Below are positions 31,600 through 41,457 of a stretch of DNA of 64,000 bases, piece by piece. The notes beneath the pieces were generated by a model. It was not told the origin of the DNA. It made no database searches and saw only the letters and a list, made by a program, of their open reading frames with translations. Location of the stretch: positions 1 through 64,000 of the forward strand of contig JAYJMM010000051.1 in the NCBI GenBank assembly GCA_037349105.1, written 5' to 3'. Source of the stretch: Limnomonas spitsbergensis (Eukaryota > Chlorophyta > Chlorophyceae > Chlamydomonadales). The translations under genes and the position numbers were made by a program. Each line of letters begins with the position of its first letter. Position 1 is the first letter of the stretch.

Positions 31600-32784
31600 G
31601 TGCAGCCCCGGGGCCGGCGACGACGGTGGCTGCAACCCGAGTCACGCGCCTGCCAGCGAGGCTGGGCCGCTGCCCAGAAACGCCCAACGCCAGGAGGCCA
31701 GGACGGCGCCAGGGGCGCCGGGTGCCGGCTCGACCGCCCAGACGAGGGCGACGGCAGCCCTGTGGTGCCCCCATTAATGGCAGGGGAGAAGGCTCGGGCA
31801 GCCATGGGCCAGAACCCGGAAATCCGGAGGGAGGTCAGAAAACTCCTGAGGAAGTTCCCGGGCATCCCGTGCGCATACTGCAATGAACAAAGCACGCATA
31901 CAGAAAAGGAATGTGAGGGCCGGCTCGGAGAGCTCAGGGCCGCCAGAAGGGCAAGCGCAAGAGCAGAACGGTCAGCGAGGCTAGCCAGGACAGTGAAGAG
32001 CAGCCCACCCAGTGAGGAGGAAGGAGCCGCCGCAGAAGACAAATGGAAAGACGGCGCGGCCGACCCCAAGGACAAGACGATCCGCGACCTGGAGCACCAG
32101 GTGCGCTAGCTCACCCAGCCGCTCCAAGGCAGGGACAAGCGGCAGATCTGCCATTTGGAGGCATCAATCGCCTTCCTCAAAATGCAGCAGGCCAAGTGGC
32201 ACACGAGCGGGACAGGAGAGGAGGCGATCGCCAGGCTGCGGAACGAGTGCCAAGCCCTGATCAAGGAGGTCAAGGTGCTCAAGCTGAAGTACACCAGGAA
32301 ATGGAAGAGCACGGAAGAGACCGGGGCGCAGCACCAGGCGGGCCCTAGCGGCAGCCACGGGCCAACCTGGAGCAGGGCAAGCAGCCAGGCCAGAGGGACA
32401 GCGCAGCCACAACGAGACGGGGATCAGGAGGACGAGGCAAAAGGAGCAGCGCAAGGCAGCGGCAACGAGGCACTCAGCACCAGGTCAGAGGAGAACGCGG
32501 TGCAAAAACTCCTGGATGCACTCCACGACCCCGCCCTATGGGACGCCCTGGAGGACCACGGGCCGGGGAGGCAGTGGCGGCAAGGTGAAGCAGGAGGTGG
32601 CCGAACACCCCAAGGTGGACGCCAGTTACAGCCCCAGAGCAGCGGCAGGGAAGCCAGACCGCAGCACGGACCGCAGCTCCAGTGGAAAGGAAAGGAGCAG
32701 GCCCGCCAGCGCCGAGGGGGGATGCCGCCACAGGAAAAGGAGCCCCGAGCGCCGCAACGGCTGTGGGGGAAGAAGGGCTGCTAG
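31600..32784 (+). pseudogene. Element ORF with variant zinc knuckle and coiled coil, interrupted by TAG
   Basis: One frame runs 31600-32109 (stop TAG), and coding-like sequence continues in the same frame to 32784. Before the stop: CAYCNEQSTHTEKEC (CX2CX5HX4C, one residue longer than a classic knuckle), then an Arg/Ala-rich helix. After the stop: ASIAFLKMQQAKWH and EEAIARLRNECQALIKEVKV, typical coiled-coil helices. The continuity across the TAG suggests a point-mutated stop. Function unknown; a second nucleic-acid-binding structural protein is a guess. Confidence 0.5.
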
Positions 32785-33496
32785 CGCCGATGAGCAGCAC
32801 CGTGGAGGCCAGAAGGTGGAGAATCTTGTGGACAGAAAGGGCGACAGAACACAGCGCCCCATGGGCGAAGGGCCCTCGGGCAGATGGCGATCCCCCGAGC
32901 CCCGGGACGTCAGCAGCAGCAGAGAGCTGCGCCCCAGAAGCAGGGCACACGACAGCCCAGAGGACAGAGGCCGGGAACGCCGAGCCTGGAGCCGCGGCCC
33001 TGCCACTGCAAGGGGGACGCCCAGGCGCGAGGGCAGAAGCAGGGAGCGGAGGCCGTGGGGCAAGGCCCGGAGCCCAAGCAGGGAACGTAAGCCATGGGGC
33101 AGGGACCAGAGCCCAGGCATGGAGCATAGGCCGAAGGGCTTGGCCCAACACCCGACCTGCGAGCGCAGGGCGCCGGGCGAGGCCCTGAGCCCAAGCAGGT
33201 GGATCACGTGGACACCACAGGAAATGCACACCCAGGGTCGGGGTGAAAAGGCCGCAGCCTTCCAGAAAGGCTCCTGCTCCACCTGTGGAGGAGTGGGCCT
33301 TTACGCCTACGAGTGCAGCCGCTACCAGGGGCGGGCTCGGCAGCAGGTCAGCATAGGAGGAGACCGGGCTCCGCAAGCCCAGGAGGCCGCAAGGCCTAGC
33401 CAGGCCAGGCAGGAGGAGCCAGCCAGCGGCAGCGGACAGCGCGACATCCTCCGCGATATGTTCGAGGCAGCCAGGGCAGAGCCTTTTGAGGTTTAG
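32516..33496 (+). CDS. Arg/Ser/Pro-rich element ORF with degenerate zinc knuckle
   Basis: 326 codons, very rich in Arg, Ser, Pro, Glu and Gly (RS-like repeats such as RSRERRPWGKARSPSRERKP). Near the end there is CSTCGGVGLYAYEC, a CX2C...C knuckle in which the expected His is Leu. The low-complexity middle could be read in several frames, so start and extent are uncertain. No known family recognised. Confidence 0.4.
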   Translation: MHSTTPPYGTPWRTTGRGGSGGKVKQEVAEHPKVDASYSPRAAAGKPDRSTDRSSSGKERSRPASAEGGCRHRKRSPERRNGCGGRRAASADEQHRGGQKVENLVDRKGDRTQRPMGEGPSGRWRSPEPRDVSSSRELRPRSRAHDSPEDRGRERRAWSRGPATARGTPRREGRSRERRPWGKARSPSRERKPWGRDQSPGMEHRPKGLAQHPTCERRAPGEALSPSRWITWTPQEMHTQGRGEKAAAFQKGSCSTCGGVGLYAYECSRYQGRARQQVSIGGDRAPQAQEAARPSQARQEEPASGSGQRDILRDMFEAARAEPFEV

Positions 33497-33589
33497 GCGG
33501 CCAAGCGGGCAGGCCAGAACCACCCCGAGCAGCTGCCAGGACCGCCAGAGGGAGCAAGGTGGGCTGGCAAGGGGTGCCAAGGGTGCCTA

Positions 33590-35101
33590 GTGACCATACC
33601 AGGGGGGCGCGACTTGGAAGACGGCACGCTGCCCACCTGGAAGGGGGAGGAATGGCCCCCATTTGTGGACTCCGAGGTGCAGGAGGGGCAGGTGGCCCAG
33701 CAGTTAGACCACTGGAGGATGGCGGTTGAAGCACTAGCCACCAACTACTACCTGACCAGGCCTAGGAGAGCGCCTAAGAGCACACCCCACGCCATGGAGG
33801 TCCTGCAGGGCCTTTGGCGAAGGGGGGCCCCGACGCCACAGGAAGGGTGGCATGCCCTACTGAAATACTTCCTCTTGGAGGAATGGGCCAGGGGAGATAA
33901 CGGCGCCGAGGGCAGCTGGGGCGGCTCCGCAGAGAGCGCCCCCAGCCGCGGCCTTGAGCAGCTAGAAGTTTACCCCGAGGACGCCTGGGATCCTGATGCC
34001 CCTTCGCTAGGCCCTGACCGAGTCTCTGATGTGTTGCGCCCAGGTACACCCAGGCACCAGGGCCCTGCCGCCGTCTCAAGGGCCAGGGCCGACACCGCCG
34101 GAACCTTCGGGACAAGTCGGGAGATGGAGGCCCAAGAGGCAAGGGAGGGCACAGCCAACAGCTGCCCTGCCTCCGCCGGAGGCCATCGTAGCCCCAAGGC
34201 GGTATGGGACCAGGATGAGCCCATGGAGGTGGAGATCACCCAGGCCCCTAGCAGCGGCAGGGAGGCCAGGTGGGCAGGGCCGCTCGACACAAGGTACCCA
34301 GTGGATAGCGAGTGCGCCGACGACAGCGGAGGAGCGCGCAGTACCCCTAGGCCGGGCCCGCCAGACCCCTGGCCGCGCTGGAGCTTTGTGCAGTGGTACT
34401 GGATGGGTACAGATATGCCAGATGCCGCCACAACCGCAGCCATAATTACCCTCCCGGCTCAGGGCGCCGACGGAATGTGCAGGCTGCAGAACTACAGATG
34501 CATGCGCGAGGGGGAGGTAATCTGCGTCAACAGGAGGGCGGCTATGCAGGCAGTGGCTCGGCTGGTGTTCCCATGGGACTCTGTAACGGCGGTGCTGCTG
34601 ATGGCAGCTCTTAAAGGGTTCATCAAGCCAAGCACATCCATGGAGGATTTCATGCGAGCCAGCTGGGGGCATCCCGTCTACGCTTACTGCACCAGCGAGA
34701 TCCTAGGATTCGTGGCCAAAGAGGGGGTCACAGCCGTGGAAGGGCAGGCCCGGGCCGGCCAGGCGTCCCAGAGATCGCCCGCACCAGCGGGGTGTGGAAG
34801 CAGGCCTAGGAGGAGTTCATGCAGACGCCAGGCGGAAAGCTGCGTCCTGAGCTTGGCGGCCTACCCGTACCTGGCCAACCAACCTTCCTACGTTCCCACG
34901 CAGGCAGCCGCGGCGATAGCGGCCGGCCTGGCGGAATGTCGAGACCAGGACGGCTACGACGGGGCAGGACTGCTCCACCCCGGCGCGCCCCGCCAATGCG
35001 AGAGCGTCGTCGCCAGGGGACGGGCCATCCCCAGGGTCGTGCTGGGCCAGGCGGTGCATGGGGATTCGCGCCAGGAGAGGCCAGGACGGCTTTCCCGGTG
35101 A
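33590..35101 (+). CDS. Large unrecognised element ORF (503 codons)
   Basis: The first ~100 residues (VAQQLDHWRMAVEALATNYY, PKSTPHAMEVLQGLW, GWHALLKYFLLEEWA) and residues ~265-400 (WSFVQWYWMGTDMP, EGEVICVNRRAAMQAVARLV, FMRASWGHPVYAYCTSEIL) look like folded helical protein. The linker between is acidic and Pro-rich. The last ~80 codons are probably out of frame, because a coding-like stretch continues in another frame at 35095-35225 (FPVRQAVAYYREEVAEGEDL). I recognise no polymerase, integrase or transposase motif. Confidence 0.45.
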   Translation: MTIPGGRDLEDGTLPTWKGEEWPPFVDSEVQEGQVAQQLDHWRMAVEALATNYYLTRPRRAPKSTPHAMEVLQGLWRRGAPTPQEGWHALLKYFLLEEWARGDNGAEGSWGGSAESAPSRGLEQLEVYPEDAWDPDAPSLGPDRVSDVLRPGTPRHQGPAAVSRARADTAGTFGTSREMEAQEAREGTANSCPASAGGHRSPKAVWDQDEPMEVEITQAPSSGREARWAGPLDTRYPVDSECADDSGGARSTPRPGPPDPWPRWSFVQWYWMGTDMPDAATTAAIITLPAQGADGMCRLQNYRCMREGEVICVNRRAAMQAVARLVFPWDSVTAVLLMAALKGFIKPSTSMEDFMRASWGHPVYAYCTSEILGFVAKEGVTAVEGQARAGQASQRSPAPAGCGSRPRRSSCRRQAESCVLSLAAYPYLANQPSYVPTQAAAAIAAGLAECRDQDGYDGAGLLHPGAPRQCESVVARGRAIPRVVLGQAVHGDSRQERPGRLSR

Positions 35102-35337
35102 GGCAGGCGGTGGCCTACTACCGCGAGGAGGTAGCGGAAGGGGAAGACCTGCCAGCTCCGGACCCTAGGGCGTGGATCCACATGCACGCGCGCATAGACG
35201 ACCAGCCGGTATATTTTTCTTCAAAACCCATAGCGAGACGAGGAGCGCCCGGTGCTCCAGCGTGGAGGAGGCCGAGGGGCACGCCCTGAACATGGTCAGG
35301 GGGGCGGACCCCGCTGGGTGGGCCGCCGTGGGCCATC

Positions 35338-35919
35338 ATGATGATGGCCTTAAACATGACCCTGACGCCAGGGCAGATGTCAGCGGCCATGAGGGACGTT
35401 TGGATCGTGGACGAGTTGTGGGCACCCCTGGAGCGCGCCGAATGCCCCACACAGCCTTACGGGCCCTGCACACCTGAGCCAGGGGAACCAATGTGGATGG
35501 GAGAGACGGAGCTAGCCCGCTCGTCCTTCGCAGTGAACAAGCTCGAGGCCTACGTGGGCCAGTGGGTGCAGGCGGAAAGAGCTGCCTACTGCGATGGGGG
35601 GATATCAGATCTGACCCCCTACTCGTCCGCTCCGGCGGCCACAACCGACATGTGGCAGCAGCGCCACCCTTTGGGAACGCGCACCCTTCACCCCTGGTAC
35701 CACGGGGGCGACCTGGAGGACTACCAGAGGGAGCTGGTCGCGCTGCTGGACCAAGGCATTGCAGCCCGTCAGGGGAGGAACAGGGGGAGATGGGGAGCCT
35801 ACATAGAACTCAGCAGCCCTGAAAGCCAAGGCTCGGAGGAGCTGTACGATATGCTGTTCGGATCGGGCGAGGTGGCTCTCTTCACGTCAGCATGGGGACA
35901 AAATTTCGAGGTAGAATAG
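35338..35919 (+). CDS. Unrecognised element ORF
   Basis: 193 codons beginning MMMALNMTLTPGQMSAAMRD. Coding-like composition with many Trp/Tyr (HPWYHGGDLEDYQRELVALL). It probably continues the preceding ORF after frameshifts at about 35225-35335, where the stretch CSSVEEAEGHALNMVRGADP is open in a further frame. No domain recognised. Confidence 0.4.
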   Translation: MMMALNMTLTPGQMSAAMRDVWIVDELWAPLERAECPTQPYGPCTPEPGEPMWMGETELARSSFAVNKLEAYVGQWVQAERAAYCDGGISDLTPYSSAPAATTDMWQQRHPLGTRTLHPWYHGGDLEDYQRELVALLDQGIAARQGRNRGRWGAYIELSSPESQGSEELYDMLFGSGEVALFTSAWGQNFEVE

Positions 35920-36162
35920 CCTTCATTGGACGACAAGGACCCGCTAGAAGGGCTGCCGTCACTGATCGACGATACAGAGTCCGAGGGGGACCCGCCAGGC
36001 AAGGAACCCCCAGAGCCCAAGGCAGGCAGCGGAAGCTGCAGCGAGGCCGGCAGCCCAGGCAATGGAGGACCATGCCCACCATCCCTCTTGCATGTAAGGG
36101 AACCCATGAGCGAGTAGGGGGACTTCAGCGCCGAGAAGTGGGGCAGTGAGCTGAGGAGCTTC

Positions 36163-36645
36163 GTGGCCCGTCTCGACCGGCAGAGATTGGAAAGGGAGGC
36201 CTTGGGGGAGCAGGGCCAAGGGGAGCGCATCACCATGGCCAGCATGATTGAGGCCAGTCTAAGGTACAGGCTGAGCATGGTCCCGGACCCCGACCCAGAC
36301 CCCAGAATGAGCCGTTTCAGCCAAGCAGCAAGGGACCTGCGGCATGACTTCGAGGGCAGGTCGCTAGCTCACATGAGTGAGGAGAGCATCGAGGCCGAGG
36401 ACCAGCTGCCAGCCATAGACAGCAGTGCAGAGGAGGAGCTGTGGCATATGGAGGGATCCTTGAGCACAAACATCGGGCCAGAGGCCGAGGAGCCTGCTGC
36501 GGCGCAGCTGGAAGACTTGGGAGCAACCAAAGGCGCACAGCGGGGCCCGACGCCACTTGTCGTCCAGCCACCAGCCGACCGGGTTCCAATGGACAGCATG
36601 GCTGCAGGCAGCCGCTGGGGCGGGCCGCACAACACCCGAGAGTAG
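36163..36645 (+). CDS. Unrecognised acidic element ORF
   Basis: 160 codons with acidic composition (SEESIEAEDQLPAIDSSAEE). The helix RFSQAARDLRHDFEGRSL may be an oligomerisation segment. It follows 35926-36117, an acidic 63-codon ORF that may be the N-terminal part in another frame. Function unknown. Confidence 0.35.
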   Translation: MARLDRQRLEREALGEQGQGERITMASMIEASLRYRLSMVPDPDPDPRMSRFSQAARDLRHDFEGRSLAHMSEESIEAEDQLPAIDSSAEEELWHMEGSLSTNIGPEAEEPAAAQLEDLGATKGAQRGPTPLVVQPPADRVPMDSMAAGSRWGGPHNTRE

Positions 36646-36875
36646 GGATAACAGCAGGCGAGCGCATCAAGTCAGCATCAGGAGCCAAAGGAGGAGAAGA
36701 GCAGAAGCAACACTGGCCTGGCCAGCGGCGAGGCCGAGGCAGCCAGCCACCAACCATGCAGGGGCATGGCCGCGCGCATTGAGGGCGACAGGCCGTGCGC
36801 GGGTACAACAAGAGCAGCATCGGCGAGCCCGTCATCCAGTGAAGAAAATGTGGAGCACCGTGGCATGACCTGTGC

Positions 36876-37313
36876 ATGCGAACCCTTAGGACTGGAGGAG
36901 CCAGGGTGTGCAGATTCTGCACAGAGACCAAGCAAGGGCAGCAGCGGTGCCTGGGATGCTGGAAGGACCTCCGCTCGACACAGCAGGCCAACAGGTATTG
37001 CTTCAGGTGCCGCGGCTCAGCCTGTGGAAGTTGCGCGGACAGACATGACCCCGGGGGCAGCCGCAGGGGGATGTGGGCTTACGGCTGCAGCGACACGGTG
37101 CCCCCGGCATGGGGCCATGGCTCAGCTACAGGAGAGCCGTGCATGCGATGCGGTAAGGAAGGGCACGACTACCTGGCCTGCCCCGCACCAGAAGAGCGGG
37201 CGAGCAGGTGCTCCATCTGCTACCAACGTGGCCACAAGACCAAGGCATGCCCGTCCAGCCGCTGGGCATCCTCAGGAGAAAGCAGCAGGCAGAGGACTCC
37301 CGGAACGGAGTAA
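36876..37313 (+). CDS. Cys-rich protein with two classic CCHC zinc knuckles
   Basis: 145 codons. The N-terminal half has CX2C pairs at residues 12/15, 25/28, 42/45 and 50/53, as in a zinc ribbon or treble-clef array. The C-terminal half has two perfect CX2CX4HX4C knuckles, CMRCGKEGHDYLAC (89-102) and CSICYQRGHKTKAC (112-125). Zinc knuckles of this kind bind single-stranded nucleic acid in nucleocapsids. It is the last ORF before the right arm of the element, an unusual position for a nucleocapsid. The intact frame and preserved cysteines suggest it is the best-preserved gene of the element. Confidence 0.6.
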   Translation: MRTLRTGGARVCRFCTETKQGQQRCLGCWKDLRSTQQANRYCFRCRGSACGSCADRHDPGGSRRGMWAYGCSDTVPPAWGHGSATGEPCMRCGKEGHDYLACPAPEERASRCSICYQRGHKTKACPSSRWASSGESSRQRTPGTE

Positions 37314-37806
37314 GGTGGTGGTGCGAAGGAGGAGGAGGAGCTGCCCAGCGAAAGGGACGTGGTGCTGAGAGCAGTTTAGGGCCGGGCGACGATCGGCGAG
37401 GTGCAGCATGCCATCGAGGTTCGCACGGTGGAGGAGGCGTACTGGGCCAGAAAGGGAGCCCACCGCCCCTCACCATGCCTGGAGTGGTACAGGGAAGTTG
37501 AGGGCTACCCTATGCAGCCATCCATGCACGCCGTCCAGTGCGCCCAGATCTTGACGTTTCTTGTCTGTGACAGATCTTTAGTAAAGTAGTAGGGGCGGTA
37601 CCCACGAGTCAGGGGCGCCCAGACAGGCCTCACCAGTGAAGACCTTCCACTAGGGCAATCTTTATACCTGTACTATGTACACTTAACCCCTTTTACAGCC
37701 CTTGTATCTAGGTAATGTAGTACAAGGAGCCCTTGTGTATGGTGATGTACCGCAGTTGTGAGTAGAGGGTGCCTCTCTAAGGCGCCCTTGCCAGCTTTTG
37801 CCAATA

Positions 37807-37835
37807 TATCACGGTTACTGCTTTATGGTGCGACA
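37807..37835 (-). repeat. Right terminal inverted repeat
   Basis: Read on the minus strand: TGTCGCACCATAAAGCAGTA then ACCGTGATA. Shared almost exactly with the copies starting at 62179 and 63791. Followed immediately by TCAT, the putative target duplication. Confidence 0.72.
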
Positions 37836-37839
37836 TCAT

Positions 37840-40616
37840 GCTTGATCAAACTGCACCTGATCTGCTGTTGCGTCCTTAAATATCCAACCTTTCCCTGCGA
37901 TAAGTGCAAATGAAAACACGACAAAATGCTAGGCTGGCCGCTAGAAACACTTTCTCTAAAATTAAAGCTTCCTCGGGATATCCACAAACTATATAGATAG
38001 TATCATCTCTTGAATCAGTATTGTAAATGAGGGGAAAGCGCACCTGCTGCTTCTCCCTCAGCCACGGCCAACAAGTGCTCATAAGGGCGTTGTGTCCGTA
38101 GATGACGTGTCATATAATCATAAACGTCATGAACCGAAGTATGTCGCCCTAGCATGAACACAAGGGAGAAGAAACCCAGCAGCAGTAAACCCTAGATCCC
38201 TAGTGCAACTCCGCGTCGAGGCCGGAAAGGGGGAGCCGTCGTCTTAAATACAGTCTAAAATATTAATGAAATTTCCGATATGCGCAGCTATGTTGAGACA
38301 AGTGCGTGCCGCGAGCAACTCGAAATGTCTGTAGAGCTTCACAACCGATGTGGTTATTGTCTTTACGAAGTCGTATCTTTTTCGGCTATCCTTGCATCAA
38401 AAAATCCTCAGAGGGCCGGAGGGCATCCAGTCACATGTTGACCGGTAGTCCTAGCTTGACTTTCCTTGTCAGGAATTTCCTGCCTCAGGACAACCTCGAC
38501 TCAAATACAATCAAAATCAGATCCACACTGATCCATATGTTTTACGCATCCGGTGTAGTGGTGTACGGCTACCGGGTTCCATGCAGCGAGTAAGGCTTAG
38601 TACCTGCATCTTGCTCTTTAATTGCCGAGCAGGGACTTGTTAGTGCAGAGAACCTAAGAAAAAAGAGGAACATGAGCTCGATGGCGAGAGTCGGCTACGG
38701 GCAGGATGACCATACATGTTCTCATCAAAATTCAGAACATGGACACATCATAATCATTCTACCTTATTGATTGGCATTGATCGGGGGTTGACGTGTCGCG
38801 GCTGAGGGGTGCACCCTAAGGAATGGGTGACCCACGCAAAAAGAACACAAGACATCTGCTGGTGATGAGTCACTTCTGGGTGACTGCTTTGGAGTGGTGA
38901 TTCTCTGATTGCTCAGATGATCGACTTGTAGCCTAAGGAAAGACTGTATGGGCGTTTTGGGAAGGGTGTAAGGGTTAAAACACAGAGCCAACTGCTCTGT
39001 AGATATGCCTTTGTTAGGGGCAAGCAAACAATACTGCTGGAGAGTTTCGATTGATACACTACCAATGGTCGACTCTGAAGACAATAGCTGAAGATCCGAT
39101 TCTGGTACACCACGAGGAGCGGCTCAAGAGACTTTTATACCCCAAAAACAATTAACTTGCAAATGTATGATTACATGGCTCGAGTGTCTCGGCTGTGAAT
39201 TACCATAAGAGAGAAAAAGTAACGAATCAGAATTGGGATTCGCGTTGATAGGCGCTCACACTTATTCAAGTTCACACATACTGCTGTTACTAACTGCAAC
39301 CTTCCAACCGAAAAACAGTTGGCGCGGTCAAACGCACGGTACAGTCATACGTCGTGACGGCTTCCGCATGAATTTTCCGGCAGTGCATAATAGAAACACC
39401 AGGGAGGCAGGTGGGCACGGAGTGACCCTGATAAACCCCAGGTGGCGTGCTCTGTTGTCGGTATCGATAGGATCAAGAGGGACAGTTTTTTTTTAAGCAT
39501 GCTGCTAACCCATGAATGAAATGGGAATCTCACAGATTCAGCACTCAGCAGACCTTTAGCGCTGAACCATGCTGTACCATGCTGTACACAAGTAAACAAC
39601 AGTCAGAGAATTATTTAACTTCCACATCTAAAATTCTCAGCAAAGACAACAAAATTGATGTGCTCCTTGTCAAACTGTGCGGGTGTCACCTGGTAAACCA
39701 AGCTGGGCACCTGTTAGCAAAGGGAACAAAGCATTTCTGTTTTTCTGTAAGGAAACGAACGCTCATGTGACCTAACAAAAACAGCGTGAAATGTAGCAGT
39801 TGTCTCAGACGAGTCAGCATTAGATGATTCAACAACATCAGATGCTAATTCAGGAGCTGCGACACTACCAGTTATCTGGCACTCGTGCAAGCAAGAGAAA
39901 GTCAAACAAGGCAGCACACGACATGGCCTGGTTTTGAAAAAGGCCAGGTCACATCTGAATGCTGATCACGATGATTGACTGTCGTAACAGGTGACATGTA
40001 CTGCTGTGAAGGTGGCAGATGCATGCGATGCGGAACATGTAATCTTCATCTATTAAATGTTTTTGAAACACCTGAGTGATTTCCAATTTAAATTCGGACT
40101 CAAGATCTGCAGGTCGGGATCTGATCCAAATTCAGCAGGTCAGGTTCTGGAACTCATGACATAAAACATTTGGATCTGGATTTTAATATCTGCAAATACA
40201 TGACTGCAATTTTAAGCGTTGCAGTTTACGACCTGCAATTTTATGATCTGCTGCATTACCTCTGCTTGCATTAGGATCTACAGGTTTTAGATCTGCAATT
40301 TTATATCTGCAGACTCTACATCTGCATGTGAATAACTGCAATTGTGAAAGCCGCATGGAATGTCTAGCAATCTAAGATCTGCAACCCAAGATGTGCAGGT
40401 TGTACATTTGCAGGTGATGAGCTGCATGCTGTAGATCTGTGTGCTTTAGGATATGCAGTTTTAGGATCTGCAGATTGCACAGTTGCAGCAAAGCGCTATT
40501 AAGCCGACACATACATTTTTCTATTTGCGTTGCAAGAAAAACTTTGACACCATGCATTGTACGCATAAGCAGTACAAGGCATACAGTCATGATAATTAAA
40601 TCAGGGTAACTCTTAC
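37840..40616. other. Gene-poor stretch, no supported gene
   Basis: AT-richer and low in coding signal. A TCTGCA-rich decayed repeat (phrases such as GATCTGCAATTTTA, AGATCTGCAGGTTTTAG) spans about 40090-40490. Open frames near 38306-38593 and 38764-39084 have no recognisable domain and are not called. Confidence 0.55.
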
Positions 40617-40858
40617 AAAGGTTTGGTACTGAGACCCTCGGGTGAAATGGGAGAGATATCAATAAAACCTACCGTAGGATACACATATCGGGATGTCAGT
40701 GAGCTCAAGGGGGTTCATAGGAAAATCAAACAAGCGAGGCAGACTATCGTATGCAGGTTCAGTTAATTAGGTCAACTGCTTGGGTACACAACCCCATCAT
40801 GTGAAGGAATGATAGGACCGTGTATGCAGCCAAGGCAAGAAAAACCAAAGTAGAATTG
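40617..40858 (+). repeat. Left copy of a ~240 bp direct repeat
   Basis: Begins AAAGGTTTGGTACTGAGACC and ends AAAACCAAAGTAGAATTG. About 90% similar to 43266-43507 in the same orientation. The two copies flank a ~2.4 kb segment that contains the phosphoesterase exon. They could be terminal repeats of a small element or a segmental duplication. No TG...CA ends or tRNA-primer site is evident. Confidence 0.8.
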
Positions 40859-40861
40859 TTC

Positions 40862-41072
40862 AGATGTGGGTTCAGATGTTGGGACATCACGGGTTCAGAT
40901 GTGGGTTCAGATGTGGGTTCAGATGTGGGTTCAGATGTGGGGACATAAAGGGTTCAGATGTGGGTTCAGATGTGGGTTCAGATGTGGGGGCATCAAGGGT
41001 TCACATGGGGGTTCACATGTGGGGGCATCAAGGGTTCAGATGGGGGTTCAGATGTGAGTTCAGATGTGGGAG
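40862..41072 (+). repeat. GTTCAGATGTGG dodecamer array
   Basis: About 14 imperfect copies of GTTCAGATGTGG, some with inserted GGCATCAAGG. It begins right beside the left 240 bp repeat. Confidence 0.85.
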
Positions 41073-41219
41073 GCATCTATGGTGCAGATGACCTCAAGCA
41101 ACTCTTCGAAATTGGGGGGGACGAAGGGCAACGGTCCGGACGTACGGTAAGCGAATTCAGGGCCTAGCAATAAATAGTAAAGGGCGTAGCAATATAACAG
41201 TTTTGAAATGGGAACTCAC

Positions 41220-41457
41220 TTGCTTCTCTATCCAGCACATTGGCCATGAGCCAAGGGAAGTTGCACTGCCTGACGAGCTTGATCAGCTGTTGAGTCCCAA
41301 AGTCCAGGTCATGGTTCCCGACACATGCAACATGCACGCCGATGGCATTCAGCACAGGTGGCATACGAGCTCCGAGCGTGATTGTTGACAGCCAAGATGG
41401 GTTGAAGGCATAACCGGAGAAGACGACCAAAGGGTGGTCGCCATGCAAGGACTTCAC
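41220..41457 (-). pseudogene. Orphan exon of a 5'-nucleotidase/UshA-type calcineurin-like phosphoesterase
   Basis: On the minus strand, an exon bounded by an acceptor (CCGGTAG) and a donor (GTGAGTTCC) encodes VFSGYAFNPS, LNAIGVHVACVGNHDLDFG and FPWLMANVLD. These are the second and third metal-binding blocks of metallophosphatases. In the family the first phrase reads FSGD; here the Asp codon GAT is TAT (Tyr), removing a metal ligand. GNHD is intact. The exon is 238 nt with consistent phase. No neighbouring exon was found within several kb on either side, and it sits between the 240 bp direct repeats, so it looks like a captured or stranded gene fragment. Confidence 0.75.

Larger units (their letters stand above)
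27561..37835 (+). mobile_element. ~10.3 kb TIR-bounded element carrying Gag/retropepsin-like genes, no RT or integrase seen
   Basis: The left end reads TGTCACGGTGTATTGCAGTA and the right end, complemented, TGTCGCACCATAAAGCAGTA. These are imperfect terminal inverted repeats (about 20 of 29 positions agree) with TGTC...GACA termini. The 4 bp TCAT flanks both sides (27557-27560 and 37836-37839), a probable target-site duplication. No long terminal direct repeat is visible: the left ~630 bp and right ~260 bp are unrelated to each other, yet both occur joined in the shorter copy at 62179-63788. Inside are a decayed Gag, a retropepsin-like ORF and several ORFs of unknown function. Ginger-type DNA transposons are reported to have TGTNR termini and 4 bp duplications, and to be related to LTR-element integrases, so the ends are reminiscent of that group. 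An LTR-retrotransposon relic cannot be excluded. Confidence 0.75.

Noticed and set aside
27561..37835. Standard LTR retrotransposon
   Set aside because: No direct terminal repeats: the left and right arms are unrelated, and both appear joined once in the short copy. No reverse transcriptase seen. Kept only as an alternative.
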